Assembly (NCBI GenBank): GCA_963750395.1
Contig: CAVVQM010000012.1
Location: 310,001 to 374,000 of the forward strand
Reading direction: 5' to 3'
DNA: 64,000 nt
From: JADJPO01 sp963750395
Lineage (GTDB): Bacteria; Actinomycetota; Actinomycetes; Actinomycetales; Kineosporiaceae
Made by a program: the position numbers and the translations under genes. The first letter of the stretch is position 1. Each line of letters opens with the position of its first letter. The notes under the pieces were generated by a model. That model searched no databases, had not been told where the DNA came from, and was given only the letters and a program-made list of their open reading frames with translations. Of the stretch, positions 34,464 to 43,783 are shown in pieces.

Positions 34464-35168
34464 TCATTCCGGTTCAGCCGGCCGTGAGCTCAACCAGGGG
34501 CACGCGCGGTCGCGCATACGCAGCCGAACCTGCCACGCCTCCGGCGCATCCTGCGGCGGAAGCTCGGCCAGGGGCTCCAGGTCCTCGCGCACGAGGTTGA
34601 TCCGGACCTCGACCACGCCGCCGCCGATCGGGGTCTCCTGGCGGGCCACGCCGACGCGTCGCAGCATCTTCAAGGAGGCCTCGTTGTCTGCCGAGACGAC
34701 CGTGACGATCCTCGACACACCTTCGGGACGGCGAGCGACGAGGATCTTGACCAGGGCGGAGCCGATGCCGCGTCCCTGCAGATCGTCCTGGACCGTGACC
34801 GCGATGTCCGCGGTGTCCCGACGGTTCGGGTAGCGCACGATCCGGCCGATCGCCGCGGGCAATACCGAGTCCTGCCCGTCGAGGAAGAGGTAGTAGGCCA
34901 CGTGGTCGACGCCGTCCACGTCATCGACGAGCCGGTCGAGCAACTCCTCGGTGAGGTGCGGCACCTGGGAGAGGAAGCGGTGGTACTTCGACTCCGCGGA
35001 CAGGTGTTCGTAGGCCTCCCGTTGCAGCTCACGGTCACTCGGCAGGATCGGCCGGATCCACGCCGCTGTGCCATCGGCCAGCCGGATCTGCTCGGGAGCG
35101 GGGGCGGTCCCGGCCTCACCCGAGGGCCACCACCGCGCGCAGAGTTCAGCGCTCGGTGCGGTGTTCAT
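34464..35168 (-). CDS. GNAT-family N-acetyltransferase
   Basis: A 234-residue acetyltransferase. After ~35 residues comes IRLADGTAAWIRPILPSDRE, then HLSAESKYHRFLSQVPHLTEELL, and the acetyl-CoA loop VQDDLQGRGIGSALVKILV near residue 135 (Q/R-x-x-G-x-G/A signature). The layout resembles the GNAT domain of Pat-like protein acetyltransferases, without the cyclic-nucleotide domain. ATG 35168 lies inside the 3' end of metG, with 23 bases of overlap on the same strand, so translation is probably coupled. Substrate unknown; a protein-lysine acetyltransferase is possible from the Pat resemblance. Confidence 0.85.
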   Translation of the reverse strand: MNTAPSAELCARWWPSGEAGTAPAPEQIRLADGTAAWIRPILPSDRELQREAYEHLSAESKYHRFLSQVPHLTEELLDRLVDDVDGVDHVAYYLFLDGQDSVLPAAIGRIVRYPNRRDTADIAVTVQDDLQGRGIGSALVKILVARRPEGVSRIVTVVSADNEASLKMLRRVGVARQETPIGGGVVEVRINLVREDLEPLAELPPQDAPEAWQVRLRMRDRACPWLSSRPAEPE

Positions 35169-37011
35169 CGCCCACGTCGCTGCTCTCGCCCACGAGGCGG
35201 GCGATCTCCTCCTCCACCACCGAATCGTCCAGCTTGCGGAAGACCGGCGTGGGCGCCGCGACCGCCGTCCCGGGCACCACCGGTGTGCGTCCCCAGGCCG
35301 CCAGGGTGCCCTCAGCGCCACCGTCCTGCCCGCGGCGCCGGTAGTCGCCCATCAGCACCGGGTACTCCCCGCCGCCCCACGCGCCGTCCAGGTCGGCCAC
35401 CTCGCGGATCTCGGGCATCGGGGAGACCACGCCGGCGCCCCCGAAGGTCTCGTGCACCTGCTGCGCGCTGAACGGCAGGAACGGCGACAGCTGCGTTCGG
35501 CAGTCGGAGATCGCCTGCGCCGCAACGTGAAGAACCGTCTTCATGCGTTCCGGGTCGGCGTTCTTCAGCTTCCAGGGCGCCTGATCGGACAGGTACTTGT
35601 TGGCCTCGCCCACGATCCGCATCCCTTCGCTGATCGCGGCCTTCTGCCGGTTCTCGCGCAGGAGGGCCCCGACCGAGCCGAACCCGCCAGCGGTGGTGGC
35701 CAACAGGGTGCGGTCGGCGTCGGCGAGCTCGCCCGCCGCGGGGATCGCACCCAGGTTCTTGTGGATCATCGACGCGGTCCGGTTGACCAGGTTGCCCCAG
35801 CCGGCGACCAACTCGTCGTTCGTGCGACGGACGAACTCGGACCAGGTGAAGTCGGTGTCCTGGTTCTCCGGGCCCGCCACCGCGATGAAGTAGCGCAGCG
35901 CGTCCGGCTGATAGCGGGCCAGCATGTCCCGGACGTAGATGACCACGCCTCGCGAGGAGGAGAACTGCTTGCCCTCCATGGTGAGGAACTCGCTGGAGAC
36001 GACCTCGGTGGGCAGGTTCAGCTCACCGAACACCCCCGGCTCGCCATCGCGGGACCCCTTGCCGGAGTAGGCGAGCAGCTCGGCCGGCCAGATCTGGGAG
36101 TGGAAGGTGATGTTGTCCTTGCCCATGAAGTAGTAGCTGACCGCCTCGGGGTCGTTCCACCACGCGCGCCAGGCGTCGTCGTCCCCGGTGCGCCGGGCCC
36201 ACTCGATCGAGGCCGAGAGGTACCCGATGACCGCGTCGAACCAGACGTAGAGCCGCTTGTTCGGGTTGTCCGACCAGCCGTCCAGCGGCACCGGGATACC
36301 CCAGTCGATATCGCGGGTCATCGCCCGCGGCCGGACGTCGTCGAGCAGGTTCAGACTGAACTTGAGCACGTTGGGGCGCCAGTCGGTCCTGGTCGACAGC
36401 CAGGCCCCCAGGGTCTGCGCCAGGGCGGGCAGGTCGAGGAAGAAGTGCTGGGTCTCGATGAACTGCGGCCTCTCGCCGTTGATCCGGCTCCGGGGGTTCT
36501 TCAGTTCGGCGGCGTCGAGCTGGTTGCCGCAGTTGTCGCACTGGTCGCCGCGGGCACCGTCGTAGGAGCAGATGGGGCAGGTGCCCTCGATGTAGCGGTC
36601 GGGCAGCGTCCGGCCCGTGGACGGCGAGATCGCACCGGTCGTGGTCCGCTCGACCATGTAGCCGTTGCGGTGGCAGACCCGGAACAGTTCCTGCGCCACG
36701 GCGTAGTGGTTGCCCGTGGTGGTCCGGGTGAACAGGTCGTAGGCCAGCCCGAGACCGTGCAGGTCCTCGACGATCACCCGGTTGTACCGGTCGGCCAGCG
36801 CCTTGGGGGGCACGCCCTCCTTCTCGGCCTGGACCAGGATCGGCGTGCCGTGCTCGTCGGTGCCCGAGACCATGAGGACGTCGTGGCCCGCCATCCGCAT
36901 GTAGCGGCTGAACACGTCCGAAGGGACGCCGAAGCCGGCGACATGGCCGATGTGGCGGGGTCCGTTGGCGTACGGCCAGGCCACCGCGGAGAGCACGTGG
37001 GTCATGAGCAT
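35146..37011 (-). CDS. metG: Methionyl-tRNA synthetase
   Basis: Charges tRNA-Met; a cytoplasmic class I synthetase. The HIGH box is PRHIGHVAGFG (residues ~16-26). The zinc knuckle CPICSYDGARGDQCDNCG lies near residue 145, and the second signature is GKQFSSSRG near residue 350, the variant of KMSKS usual for actinobacterial MetG. The anticodon domain follows, with a variable C-terminal tail (VFRKLDDSVVEEEIARLVGE). The product is 621 residues with no dimerisation OB domain, which is normal here. I chose ATG 37009-37011 (MLMTHVLSAVAWPY); ATG 37005 is equally good. Divergent from the aldolase gene. Confidence 0.97.
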   Translation of the reverse strand: MLMTHVLSAVAWPYANGPRHIGHVAGFGVPSDVFSRYMRMAGHDVLMVSGTDEHGTPILVQAEKEGVPPKALADRYNRVIVEDLHGLGLAYDLFTRTTTGNHYAVAQELFRVCHRNGYMVERTTTGAISPSTGRTLPDRYIEGTCPICSYDGARGDQCDNCGNQLDAAELKNPRSRINGERPQFIETQHFFLDLPALAQTLGAWLSTRTDWRPNVLKFSLNLLDDVRPRAMTRDIDWGIPVPLDGWSDNPNKRLYVWFDAVIGYLSASIEWARRTGDDDAWRAWWNDPEAVSYYFMGKDNITFHSQIWPAELLAYSGKGSRDGEPGVFGELNLPTEVVSSEFLTMEGKQFSSSRGVVIYVRDMLARYQPDALRYFIAVAGPENQDTDFTWSEFVRRTNDELVAGWGNLVNRTASMIHKNLGAIPAAGELADADRTLLATTAGGFGSVGALLRENRQKAAISEGMRIVGEANKYLSDQAPWKLKNADPERMKTVLHVAAQAISDCRTQLSPFLPFSAQQVHETFGGAGVVSPMPEIREVADLDGAWGGGEYPVLMGDYRRRGQDGGAEGTLAAWGRTPVVPGTAVAAPTPVFRKLDDSVVEEEIARLVGESSDVGDEHRTER

Positions 37012-37147
37012 GCATCGTAGGGACATCTCGGCCGCCCGGCCGAACGCCCGGCCACCCTCGGCGCCTGCGATTCGTGCCCTTCGTCTCTGGTGGGTGGCCG
37101 CGGGCGGGGGGACGGTTGAGGCGTCACCACCCTGGAGGGAGTCGACC

Positions 37148-38035
37148 ATGGATCAGGCACAGCGCAAGCGGATCGCCACAGCGCAGGGGTTCATCGCTGC
37201 CCTCGACCAGAGCGGCGGCAGCACCCCGAAGGCGCTGAGGCTGTATGGCATCGACGAGTCCGGGTACGCCAGCGAGACCGAGATGTTCGACCGGATGCAC
37301 GAGATGCGCACCCGCATCATGACCAGCCCGGTGTTCACCGGCGACCGGATCGTGGCGACCATCCTGTTCGAGATGACGATGGATCGCCAGATCGCCGGCA
37401 AGGGTTCTGCCGAGTATCTGTGGGAGGACAAGAACATCGTCCCGATCGTGAAGGTCGACAAGGGGCTCGAGGAGGAGTCGGACGGGGTCCGGCTGATGAA
37501 GCCGATGCCGCAGCTCGAGCCGCTGCTGGCCCGAGCCAGCCGCCACGCGGTGTTCGGCACCAAGATGCGCTCGGTGATCCTGCAGGCCGACAAGTCCGGG
37601 ATCGCCGCTCTCGTCGAACAGCAGTTCTCGGTGGCGGGGCAGATCCTGGACGCGGGCCTGGTGCCGATCATCGAACCCGAGATCGACATCCACAGCCCGC
37701 AGAAGGCCGACGCGGAGATCATGCTCCGCGAGCAACTCGAGTCCGGACTCGACGCCCTGCCGACCGGCCGGTCGGTCATGCTCAAGTTGACGCCCCCCGA
37801 GCATGACGACTTCTACGCGGATCTGGTGGCGCACCCCCGCACCCTGCGGGTGGCCGCACTGTCCGGCGGCTACCCACGCGAGGAGGCCACGGCGCGCCTG
37901 TCGCGCAACCACGGCATGATCGCCAGCTTCTCCCGGGCGCTCACCGAGGGCCTGAGCGTGCAGCAGAGCGACGCCGAGTTCGATGCGACGCTCGACGCCT
38001 CGATCGCCTCGATCTATGCGGCCTCGATCACCTGA
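37148..38035 (+). CDS. Fructose-bisphosphate aldolase, class I
   Basis: A 295-residue class I (Schiff-base) aldolase cleaving fructose 1,6-bisphosphate. The typical N-terminus ATAQGFIAALDQSGGSTPKALR and the blocks LWEDKNIVPIVKVDKGL, VPIIEPEIDIHSPQKADAE and LKLTPPEHDDFYADLVAH are present. The lysine in SVMLKLT is the candidate Schiff-base residue, and GYPREEATARLSRNHGMIASFSRAL closes the barrel. ATG 37148 follows GGAGGGAG. It stands alone, divergent from metG; many actinobacteria use only the class II enzyme, so this may be a second isozyme. No sign of transfer. Confidence 0.94.
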   Translation: MDQAQRKRIATAQGFIAALDQSGGSTPKALRLYGIDESGYASETEMFDRMHEMRTRIMTSPVFTGDRIVATILFEMTMDRQIAGKGSAEYLWEDKNIVPIVKVDKGLEEESDGVRLMKPMPQLEPLLARASRHAVFGTKMRSVILQADKSGIAALVEQQFSVAGQILDAGLVPIIEPEIDIHSPQKADAEIMLREQLESGLDALPTGRSVMLKLTPPEHDDFYADLVAHPRTLRVAALSGGYPREEATARLSRNHGMIASFSRALTEGLSVQQSDAEFDATLDASIASIYAASIT

Positions 38036-38095
38036 TGCGGTGGGGTGGGCGATAACCGGTTGAACAAACCTGCGTCGTCCGACCACCCTGGGTCG

Positions 38096-39376
38096 ATGAC
38101 GCCGTCGCCGTCGCGGGTCGTGAGCGCTCCGGATCCGGCGCGCTTCCTCTTCACCGACGACCTCATCTGGTTCGAGGAACCGCCTGATCTGCCGCCCGAG
38201 ATCCGCCTGCTCGGTATGTCCCCGGAGCGGCGCTTCGCCGTGACCGGAGACCCGGACCCCGGCACCGGCCCCTACCGCGGCATCTACGGGGTCTACCCGA
38301 TCACGCTGACCGTGCCGGGCGGCCCCGGCGGCCCCGGCGCCCTGCGCAGGCTGCCGGTCGCGGGTCTGACCTGGGTCGGTGTGCATCCCGACCATCGCCG
38401 CCGGGGCGTGCTCACCGCGATGATGCGCGACCACCTGGATCGCACCGCGGACGCGGGGATCTGCGTGTCGGCCCTGCACGCCAGCGAGGTCGCCATCTAC
38501 GGGCGCTTCGGCTACGGCCAGGCCGTGGCCACGCACGCCGTCACCCTCGGACGTGGCAGCACGCTGCGCGCCGGTCGAACGGAGGCGGCGGCCGATCGTC
38601 TGGTCACCGAGTTCATCTCGATCACGGACGATGCGGTGGCGGACCGGCTCCGCGCGGTCGCCGAGCGGGTGGCGCAGACCGAACTCGGGGCCGTGGTGTT
38701 CGGCCCCGAGCTCTACCGGAAGTTCACCATCGACCCACCGAACCGGTTGCGGGACAACGAGATCCGTCGGGTGTTGTTCGCCCGCGACGAGTCAGGCGAC
38801 GTCGGTTCCGCCCTCATCAGGCGGCACAGCCGGTGGGAGAACGACAGGGCGAACGGCTCCGTCGAGGTGTGGGTTCTCCAGGCATCCCCCACCGCGCGGC
38901 TGGCCCTGCTGCGCCGCCTGGTGGACCTCGATCTGACCGGCAGCACGGTGCTGTACGGGGTGGGCAGCGACGACCCGCTCCTGCACTGGGCCGGTGGACT
39001 GCGCGGGCCGGACGCCGTCCGACCCGCCGACAACCTGTGGATCCGGTTGGTCGACCTGCCCGCCGCCCTGACCGCACGGGGCTACGCGACGGAGGTGGAC
39101 GTCGTGCTCGAGGTCGCCGACGCCCACCGCCCGGACAACGCCGGACGCTGGCGCCTGACCGTCCGCGACGGCATCGCCCACGTCGATCGGACGACGGCGA
39201 GGGCCGATCTCAGCCTGGACGTCGCCGCTCTCGGTGCCGCCTACCTCGGCAGCGCCGGGAATCTGGTGGCGATGCACCGCGCCGGGCTGATCGAGGAGCA
39301 CTCGCACGGTGCGGTCTCCGGGCTGTGGCGGGCGATGCGCTGTGACGTCGCGGCAACACCGGTGCAGGTGTTCTGA
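38096..39376 (+). CDS. Eis-like GNAT acetyltransferase
   Basis: A 426-residue protein with the Eis architecture: an N-terminal GNAT domain (RRLPVAGLTWVGVHPDHRRRGVLTAMMRDHL, where V-x-P-x-x-R-R-x-G-V binds acetyl-CoA, near residue 105), ASEVAIYGRFGYGQA, a second GNAT-like region, and a sterol-carrier-like C-terminal domain ending in the C-terminal carboxylate. Mycobacterial Eis acetylates aminoglycosides and protein lysines and forms hexamers. The substrate here is unknown. Start uncertain: ATG 38096 or an in-frame GTG at 38045. It converges on rsmI with 17 bases between. Confidence 0.88.
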   Translation: MTPSPSRVVSAPDPARFLFTDDLIWFEEPPDLPPEIRLLGMSPERRFAVTGDPDPGTGPYRGIYGVYPITLTVPGGPGGPGALRRLPVAGLTWVGVHPDHRRRGVLTAMMRDHLDRTADAGICVSALHASEVAIYGRFGYGQAVATHAVTLGRGSTLRAGRTEAAADRLVTEFISITDDAVADRLRAVAERVAQTELGAVVFGPELYRKFTIDPPNRLRDNEIRRVLFARDESGDVGSALIRRHSRWENDRANGSVEVWVLQASPTARLALLRRLVDLDLTGSTVLYGVGSDDPLLHWAGGLRGPDAVRPADNLWIRLVDLPAALTARGYATEVDVVLEVADAHRPDNAGRWRLTVRDGIAHVDRTTARADLSLDVAALGAAYLGSAGNLVAMHRAGLIEEHSHGAVSGLWRAMRCDVAATPVQVF

Positions 39377-39393
39377 GGAACCGTCGTCCCGGG

Positions 39394-40284
39394 TCACCGT
39401 GGCGTCGCGGTGACCGCGTTGTAGAGGTCTCGCTTGCCGACCCCGGCCGCCCGCGCGACGACCGCGACGGCGTCCTTGGTGCGCTCCCCGGCCGCGACGC
39501 GCTCGCGGACCTGCGCGGTCAGATCGGCCAGATCCTGGGGGTCGGCCAGGTCGCGGGTGGACGGCTCCGCGCCCGCGATCACGACGGAGATCTCCCCCAG
39601 CACCTCGGACGACGCGGCCCAGTCGGCGAGGTCGGCCAGCGGCGCCCGCCGCACCTCCTCATAGGTCTTGGTCAGCTCCCGGCAGACCGCCGCCGACCGG
39701 TCGGCTCCGAACGCGCCGGCCATCGCGGCCAGGGTGGCGGCCAGCCGGTGGGGGGCCTCGAAGAAGATCATCGTGCGGCGCTCGCCGGCCAGTCCGGCCA
39801 GCGCTCGGGCCCGCTCGCCGGGCTTTCGAGGCGGAAAGCCCTCGAAGCAGAACCGGTCGGTGGCCAGCCCCGACAGGGCGAGCGCGGTGAGCACCGCGGA
39901 CGGGCCGGGGACCGCGCTGACCGGCACCCCGGCGTCCACGGCCGCCCTGACCAGGCGCAACCCCGGGTCGGACACGCTGGGCATGCCGGCGTCGCTGACC
40001 ACCAGCACGGTCGCGCCGTCCAGGGCCGCGGCGACCAGGTCGGCGGCCCGGGCCGCCTCGTTGTGCTCGTGGTAGCTGACCACCCGGCCGGTCGGGGTGA
40101 CCCCGAGCGCCGAGCAGAGCCGTCGCAGCCGGCGGGTGTCCTCGGCGGCGATCACGTCGGCGGTGGCCAGCAACGCCCCCAGCCGGACCGGCGCGTCGTC
40201 CGGGTCGCCGATCGGGGTGGCGGCGAGCAGGACCCGACCGGTGCCGGGATCCGCTGCGGGGCGGCGATTCGATGGGCGGCTCAC
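39394..40284 (-). CDS. rsmI: 16S rRNA (cytidine1402-2'-O)-methyltransferase
   Basis: RsmI methylates C1402 in the 16S decoding centre. It shows the tetrapyrrole-methylase-fold motifs LLAATPIGDPDDAPVRLG at the N-terminus, AEDTRRLRRLCSALG near residue 50, VVSYHEHNE, and the SAM site VVSDAGMPSVSDPGLRLV near residue 95. The C-terminal region (RTKDAVAVVARAAGVGKRDLYNAV) is the usual helical tail. 296 residues from GTG 40282-40284, with an AAGGGTGGGG purine run upstream. Divergent from the O-mannosyltransferase gene, the normal actinobacterial pairing. Confidence 0.95.
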   Translation of the reverse strand: MSRPSNRRPAADPGTGRVLLAATPIGDPDDAPVRLGALLATADVIAAEDTRRLRRLCSALGVTPTGRVVSYHEHNEAARAADLVAAALDGATVLVVSDAGMPSVSDPGLRLVRAAVDAGVPVSAVPGPSAVLTALALSGLATDRFCFEGFPPRKPGERARALAGLAGERRTMIFFEAPHRLAATLAAMAGAFGADRSAAVCRELTKTYEEVRRAPLADLADWAASSEVLGEISVVIAGAEPSTRDLADPQDLADLTAQVRERVAAGERTKDAVAVVARAAGVGKRDLYNAVTATPR

Positions 40285-40321
40285 GACCCCCACCCTTGCA
40301 GGAGCACCCCAGAGAGCGTGG

Positions 40322-40327
40322 CACGAT
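40322..40327 (+). promoter_or_regulatory. -10 element of a probable leaderless pmt transcript
   Basis: CACGAT followed by six bases (GACCCG) and GTG 40334. It suggests that the real pmt start is 40334, one frame away from the body of the gene. Confidence 0.45.
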
Positions 40328-40333
40328 GACCCG

Positions 40334-41978
40334 GTGACGACCGCGACCCCTCGTGCCCCGGTCTCGCGGGCAGGGGTCGCACACGTCACGCGAGGCGCTG
40401 CGGACCCGGCTGCTCGGGCCGGGGGCCGAGGGGTGGCGCGACGATCGGTTGTGGGGCTGGCTGGCCCCGTTGATCGTCACAGTGATCGGTGGCTTCCTGC
40501 GGTTCCGGCACCTCTCGCGGCCCGACTACCTGGTCTTCGACGAGACCTACTACGTCAAACAGGGCGCCTCCCTGCTGAAGTGGGGCTTCGAGAAGGGCTA
40601 CCTGTACGACGCGCCCAAGCTCGACCAGACGTGGAACTCCGGCAACACCGCGGTGTGGGCCGACAAGCCGGACTTCGTCGTCCACCCGCCGGCAGGCAAG
40701 TGGATGATCGCGATCGGCGAATACCTGTTCGGCGTCGACAACCCGTTCGGCTGGCGCTTCGCCTCGGCCGTGGTGGGCACCCTGTCGATCCTCATGATCG
40801 GGCGGATCGCGCGCCGGATCTTCCGCTCCACCCTGCTCGGCACCGTGGCGGCGCTGCTGCTGGCCGTCGACGGACTGCACTTCGTGCAGAGCCGGACCGG
40901 CCTGCTCGACGGCTTCGTCATGTTCTGGGCCCTGGCGGCGTTCGGGGCTCTGATCATCGACCGCGACCAGGCCCGCGCCCGGCTGGCCGACCGGGCGGCA
41001 CCGAGCCCCACGCCGTCCGGGGGCCACAGCCTGCTGGAGCGCTACGGGCCGGGGCTCGGGATCCGGTGGTGGCGCCTCGCCGCGGGCGTGTTCCTGGGTC
41101 TGTGCATCGGGACGAAGTGGTCGGGGCTCTTCTTCGTCGCCGCGTTCGGGCTGGCCAGCGTGCTGTGGGACGTCGCGGCCCGCCGGGCCAGCGGCTCGCG
41201 GCACTGGCTGGTGACCGGGCTGGTCCGTGACGGCGCGAGCGGCGCCGTCCAGATCCTGCCGGTGGCGGCGATGGTCTACCTGGCCTCGTGGACGGGTTGG
41301 CTGCAGAGCACCGATGCCTACAACCGGAACTGGGCAGTCGATCATCCGGCGAGCGGTCTGGGTCTGCTGGTCCCGGACGCGCTGCGGTCGCTGGCCGACT
41401 ATCACCGCCAGATGTGGAACTTCAACACCACGCTGGAGACACCGCACGACTACCAGGCGCACCCGTGGTCCTGGATCGTCGCCGGGCGGCCGACCGCGTT
41501 CGATTACCGCTCCTACCCCGAGGGCGAGTACGCCCTCGGGCAGGGACCGTGCCAGGCCAAGGAGTGCGTCACCGCGATCACCGATCTGGGCAACCCGCTG
41601 ATCTGGTGGGGAGGCGCCGTGGCGGCGATGGTGCTGGTCGCGCTCTGGTTGTTCGGCCGGGACTGGCGGGCCGGCGCGATACTGGTCGGGCTGGTCGGCG
41701 GCTGGCTGCCCTGGTTCCTCTACGCCGAGCGGACCATCTACACCTTCTACGCGGTGGCGTTCGTCCCGTACGTGGTGCTCAGTCTGACCATGGGGTTGGC
41801 GCTGGTGCTGGGCCGCCCCGATGCATCGGCCGACCGCCGGCTCACCGGTGCCGCGCTGGCCGGCGGCTACGTGCTGCTGGTGGTGATCACGTTCGCGTTC
41901 TTCTACCCGGTGCTGGCCGACGTGCTGATCCCGCACTCCAGCTGGGTGGACCGGATGTGGCTGCCGAGCTGGATCTAG
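40334..41978 (+). CDS. pmt: Protein O-mannosyltransferase (GT39), probable frameshift near the start
   Basis: Polytopic enzyme that transfers mannose from polyprenyl-P-mannose to Ser/Thr of exported proteins. After the first membrane segment (LIVTVIGGFLRFRHL) comes the catalytic DE pair in YLVFDETYYVKQGASLLKWG. Further family blocks are WADKPDFVVHPPAGKW, DGLHFVQSRTGLLDG and LGLCIGTKWSGLFFV, with about 11 membrane segments in all. The body frame can start at GTG 40353, but a promoter-like element and the usual N-terminus (TTATPRAPVSRAG) start at GTG 40334, one base out. One extra base between 40,340 and 40,390 would explain it. The body is intact. Confidence 0.93.
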
Positions 41979-41999
41979 GGCGAGCACCTACGACACGTG

Positions 42000-42950
42000 T
42001 CACTTCGGCTGACAGGTGTCACTTCGGCCCGGCTCGTGACTTCCTCGCGGCGCGAGCACCTCGCCCATCAGGGCGTCCATGACGCCGAGGATCTGCGATA
42101 CGTCGGACCCCAGCGACGACGTCTGGATGATGAGCTCATCCAGGCCGATCCCGGCATAGGCGTCGACGACCTCGCCGATCTGCTCGAGGGTGCCGCCGTA
42201 GGCGGGCATCCGACTGGTCGCGAGCCGCTCCCGCAACCTGGCCGCGTCGTCCTCGGGGAAGACCAGAGCCTGGGCGGTGCGGGCGATCTCGCCCGGGTCT
42301 CGCCCGATCTGCTCGCAGGCGCGGTCGATGATCGAGGACTTGTGCGCGACGGTCTCGGGTAGCCCCCAGGTGTTCCACTCGTCGGCGGTGCGCGCCACGA
42401 GCGGCAGCATCCGCCGCTCCCCGCTCGCCCCGACCATGAGCGGGATCGGGCGCTGCACCCCCTTGGGTTCGCACAACGCGTCGTCCACTCGGTAGTACTC
42501 GCCCGAGAACGTCGTCCGGTCCTGGGTGAGCAGGCCGCGGATCACCTGCATGGCCTCCGCGAAGGCATCGATCCGCTCCCGCACCCCCGGCAGTTCGATG
42601 CCGTAGCGACGGTGTTCGTTCTCCTGCCAGCCGGCGCCCAGACCGAGGACGAAGCGGCCTCCGCTGATCTCGTCGACGGTGGCCGCCATGTTCGCGACGA
42701 CCGCGGGGTGCCGGTAGGTGTTGCCGTAGACCAGGGTCCCGATGCGGACCCGCGGCACCGCCGCCGCCAACGCCGCGACCACCGAACCGGCCTCCAGCGT
42801 CGGCGTGGTCACCGGCATCGACCCCGGCTCGTTGGGCATGAAGTGGTCGGCGAACCACACGCCGTCCCAACCGGTCTGCTCGGCGTGCCGGGCGATCCGC
42901 AGGACGGCGTCGAAGGGCAGGAAGGCAGAGGGCCAGATCGAGAACCTCAT
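42000..42950 (-). CDS. LLM-class F420-dependent oxidoreductase
   Basis: A 316-residue luciferase-like TIM-barrel protein of the F420-dependent type common in actinobacteria. Family blocks are GWDGVWFADHFMPNE, VRIGTLVYGNTYRHPAVVANMAAT, GGRFVLGLGAGWQENEHRRYG, FSGEYYRVDDA and PIPLMVGASGERRMLPLVAR. F420 binding is inferred from family; FMN cannot be fully excluded. Substrate unknown. ATG 42950 has no ribosome site but lies six bases from TAGGCT, so the transcript is probably leaderless. The end is close to the convergent pmt stop. Confidence 0.85.
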   Translation of the reverse strand: MRFSIWPSAFLPFDAVLRIARHAEQTGWDGVWFADHFMPNEPGSMPVTTPTLEAGSVVAALAAAVPRVRIGTLVYGNTYRHPAVVANMAATVDEISGGRFVLGLGAGWQENEHRRYGIELPGVRERIDAFAEAMQVIRGLLTQDRTTFSGEYYRVDDALCEPKGVQRPIPLMVGASGERRMLPLVARTADEWNTWGLPETVAHKSSIIDRACEQIGRDPGEIARTAQALVFPEDDAARLRERLATSRMPAYGGTLEQIGEVVDAYAGIGLDELIIQTSSLGSDVSQILGVMDALMGEVLAPRGSHEPGRSDTCQPK

Positions 42951-42956
42951 CGCGCC

Positions 42957-42962
42957 AGCCTA
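42957..42962 (-). promoter_or_regulatory. -10 element of a probable leaderless LLM-oxidoreductase transcript
   Basis: Minus strand TAGGCT, six-base spacer (GGCGCG), then ATG 42950. Confidence 0.55.
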
Positions 42963-43093
42963 ATGAGGCCTGCCACGCCCGACCGGGCAGCGAGCCCAAC
43001 AGGGCACGGCCGGGGGAAAGACCGACGTCCCGGACGCGCCACGCACGCAGCGGCGACGATGGGGAGACGTCGTCGTCTCCGAGGAGGTGGCTC

Positions 43094-43783
43094 GTGCCAT
43101 CGTCGCAGGGCCTCGCGACACGGCGCCCGGGAGACACCGATCTGCGCCGGTTGCGGCCCGCCTGGGTGGTGGCGTTCGTGCTGGGTGAGCTGGTCGGGTT
43201 CGTCCCGCCGGCCCTCACCGGCGCCGCACTCGCCTCGGCCGGGGCGCACGATGCCGTGCTGACCGCCGGGCTGGTGGCGGCCGGGTCGCTCGAGGGAGCG
43301 GTCCTGGGCATCGCGCAGGCCCACGTGCTGGGCCGCTACCTGCCGGGCCTGTCCCGGGGGCGGTGGACGCTCGCCACGGCGGTCGGTGCGGCGGTGGCGT
43401 GGCTCGCCGGGATGGGCGGATCGGCCGCCATCCAGGCGTTCGGCCAGGCCGCGCTGGTCATCGTGGCACCGGGCATGGTCGTCGGCCTGACGGCGATGGG
43501 CACGCTGCAGTGGTTGGTGCTGCGGCGCCGGCTCGTCGGCAGCGCCCGCTGGATCGCGGTGACGTCGCTGGCCTGGCTGGTGGGGGTGATGATCCCGGTG
43601 GCCGCCCTGTCCCTGGTGCCGAACGACTGGCCCGCCGTCGTCCACGTCGTGGTCGGTGTCGTGGCGGCCGTGGCGATGGGGGCCACGGTCGGGCTGCTGA
43701 CCGGCACCACGCTGCAGCGGCTCCTGGCGGAGGGTCGGCCCGGGGTCAGTGGATCGCGCGAGCCCGCCCGCGCCAAAGGGTGA
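43094..43783 (+). CDS. Hypothetical polytopic membrane protein
   Basis: A 229-residue protein with about six hydrophobic segments rich in Gly and Ala, e.g. WVVAFVLGELVGFVPPALTG, LATAVGAAVAWLAGMGGSAA, ALVIVAPGMVVGLTAMGTL and VVVGVVAAVAMGATVGLLTG. I do not recognise a named family. GTG 43094 is well supported by GAGGAGG. Its 3' end overlaps the convergent S-x-G repeat gene by 38 bases. Function unknown. Confidence 0.75.
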   Translation: MPSSQGLATRRPGDTDLRRLRPAWVVAFVLGELVGFVPPALTGAALASAGAHDAVLTAGLVAAGSLEGAVLGIAQAHVLGRYLPGLSRGRWTLATAVGAAVAWLAGMGGSAAIQAFGQAALVIVAPGMVVGLTAMGTLQWLVLRRRLVGSARWIAVTSLAWLVGVMIPVAALSLVPNDWPAVVHVVVGVVAAVAMGATVGLLTGTTLQRLLAEGRPGVSGSREPARAKG

